From positions 186,001 to 250,000 of the forward strand of contig NZ_PDDM01000002.1 of the NCBI RefSeq assembly GCF_002914585.1: a stretch of DNA of 64,000 nt. The letters are read 5' to 3'. Of the stretch, positions 63,471 through 64,000 are shown in pieces; within the stretch, counting starts at the first letter, position 1, and each line of letters starts with the position of its first letter. Below the pieces are notes generated by a model that made no database searches, was not told the DNA's origin, and was given only the letters and a program-made list of their open reading frames with translations. Origin of the DNA: Pseudanabaena sp. BC1403. Lineage in GTDB: Bacteria > Cyanobacteriota > Cyanobacteriia > Pseudanabaenales > Pseudanabaenaceae. Position numbers and translations under genes: made by a program.

Positions 63471-64000
63471 TTAGATCGGAGTGCTGTCAGCAGAATAAAC
63501 AGCAACGGGAACGCGCTTAAATGCGGGTGTGCCACAACGCTCATCAATGGGAGCACTGAAAATAGCGTTGACTTCAGGATAAAACATCAGTGCTGAGCCT
63601 TCACGAATTTGTCCATAGATGATTTCCACCTCTTTCATTTTGCCAGCATTTCCTTTGACTGTAACAGTTTGATGCTCTCGGAAACCTGCGCGATCGCCAT
63701 CGGTACGATTCATCAGAATGCAGTTGCGGTGAGGCATTCCACGATAATAGTCACCATCCTTATAAACAACGGTGTTATGTTGTGAATAGCTGCGGCCAGT
63801 GCCAAGTACAAGCACGATCGCCTTGGTCTGCTCAGGTATATCAAAACTGGAGAGCGTTGGTAAATCTAGTTTTGGCAAGGGTGTGACAAACATATGTGCT
63901 TTACCAGATATGGTCGGAAATTTGGGCGTATGGAAGATGCGGTTGGCGATCGTAAATTCTTGATTGCTATGATCAATTTCACCAATTTTCTCGTAATTTG
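63471..64000 (-). CDS. FdhF/YdeP-type molybdopterin oxidoreductase, C-terminal part (start outside window)
   Basis: The C-terminal molybdopterin dinucleotide-binding domain of a formate-dehydrogenase-like enzyme. The frame is open to the window end and reads NYEKIGEIDHSNQEFTIANR on entry, so the Met at 63893 is internal. Family features are FHTPKFPTISGKAHM, GTGRSYSQHNTVVY, MPHRNCILMN (cofactor-binding segment) and SALMFYPEVNAIF. The end RCGTPAFKRVPVAV resembles the FdhF/YdeP tail. The substrate cannot be judged from this part. Confidence 0.85.
   Translation of the reverse strand, partial: NYEKIGEIDHSNQEFTIANRIFHTPKFPTISGKAHMFVTPLPKLDLPTLSSFDIPEQTKAIVLVLGTGRSYSQHNTVVYKDGDYYRGMPHRNCILMNRTDGDRAGFREHQTVTVKGNAGKMKEVEIIYGQIREGSALMFYPEVNAIFSAPIDERCGTPAFKRVPVAVYSADSTPI

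Noticed and set aside
1-64000. tRNA, rRNA, riboswitch or replication origin
   Set aside because: None could be recognised by eye; no cloverleaf with conserved T-loop or DnaA box cluster was found.

Overview
The window is chromosomal DNA from a filamentous-type cyanobacterium, and Pseudanabaena or a close relative is the best guess. The evidence is the very frequent HIP1 octamer (GCGATCGC), the photosynthetic NDH-1 subunit NdhN, a Pix/Pil-type phototaxis operon, a PatA-type response regulator, Uma2 (DUF820) genes, an FHA-GAF-adenylate cyclase, and intergenic spaces filled with long palindromes. The genus is inferred from these features; no rRNA or tRNA gene was seen to confirm it.

Layout. 1-5.5 kb holds a two-partner secretion pair: a large exoprotein cut by the window start, then its TpsB outer-membrane transporter. 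5.6-9 kb has a Uma2 gene and a Ski2/Mtr4-type helicase. 9.2-13.9 kb is an RND efflux pump and its adaptor on the minus strand. 14-18.4 kb has an M90 peptidase, ndhN, a zinc-ribbon membrane protein and the KtrB/KtrA potassium uptake pair. 18.7-24.9 kb has a hypothetical gene, murF and a CBS-PAS hybrid histidine kinase. 25.4-36.8 kb is a seven-gene chemotaxis-type operon: PatA-like regulator, CheY, CheW, two methyl-accepting proteins, hybrid CheA, second CheW. It probably controls type IV pilus motility. 36.9-42.1 kb has argD, the adenylate cyclase, a NurA-like protein and a rhomboid protease.

42.1-60.0 kb is a defence island built around DNA phosphorothioation. dndC, dndD and dndE, and separately dndB, are on the minus strand. 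With them are a phosphorothioation-associated methyltransferase, dnd-associated protein 4, a HEPN-motif protein next to dndB, and a putative restriction module (PLD/SF2 helicase, an unlisted 57-residue protein, an SMC-like ATPase). The island also carries an Mrr-type endonuclease, an HNH-nuclease-like fragment, two Uma2 genes, a VapC/RHH pair, an MNT nucleotidyltransferase with a broken HepT partner, and a frameshifted xisI. No dndA is present, so sulfur probably comes from a cysteine desulfurase elsewhere. 60-64 kb returns to housekeeping genes: a DppB-type permease, era, an EcfT-like protein and the 3' part of an FdhF/YdeP-type molybdoenzyme.

The most novel sequence-level signals are these. 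(1) A roughly 130-bp MITE-like family has 16-bp terminal inverted repeats, and two full copies have perfect 9-bp target duplications. (2) A set of long, unrelated hairpins sits in almost every intergenic space, including divergent ones where terminators make no sense. (3) The phosphorothioation island contains an HEPN gene and a compact helicase/small protein/ATPase cassette.
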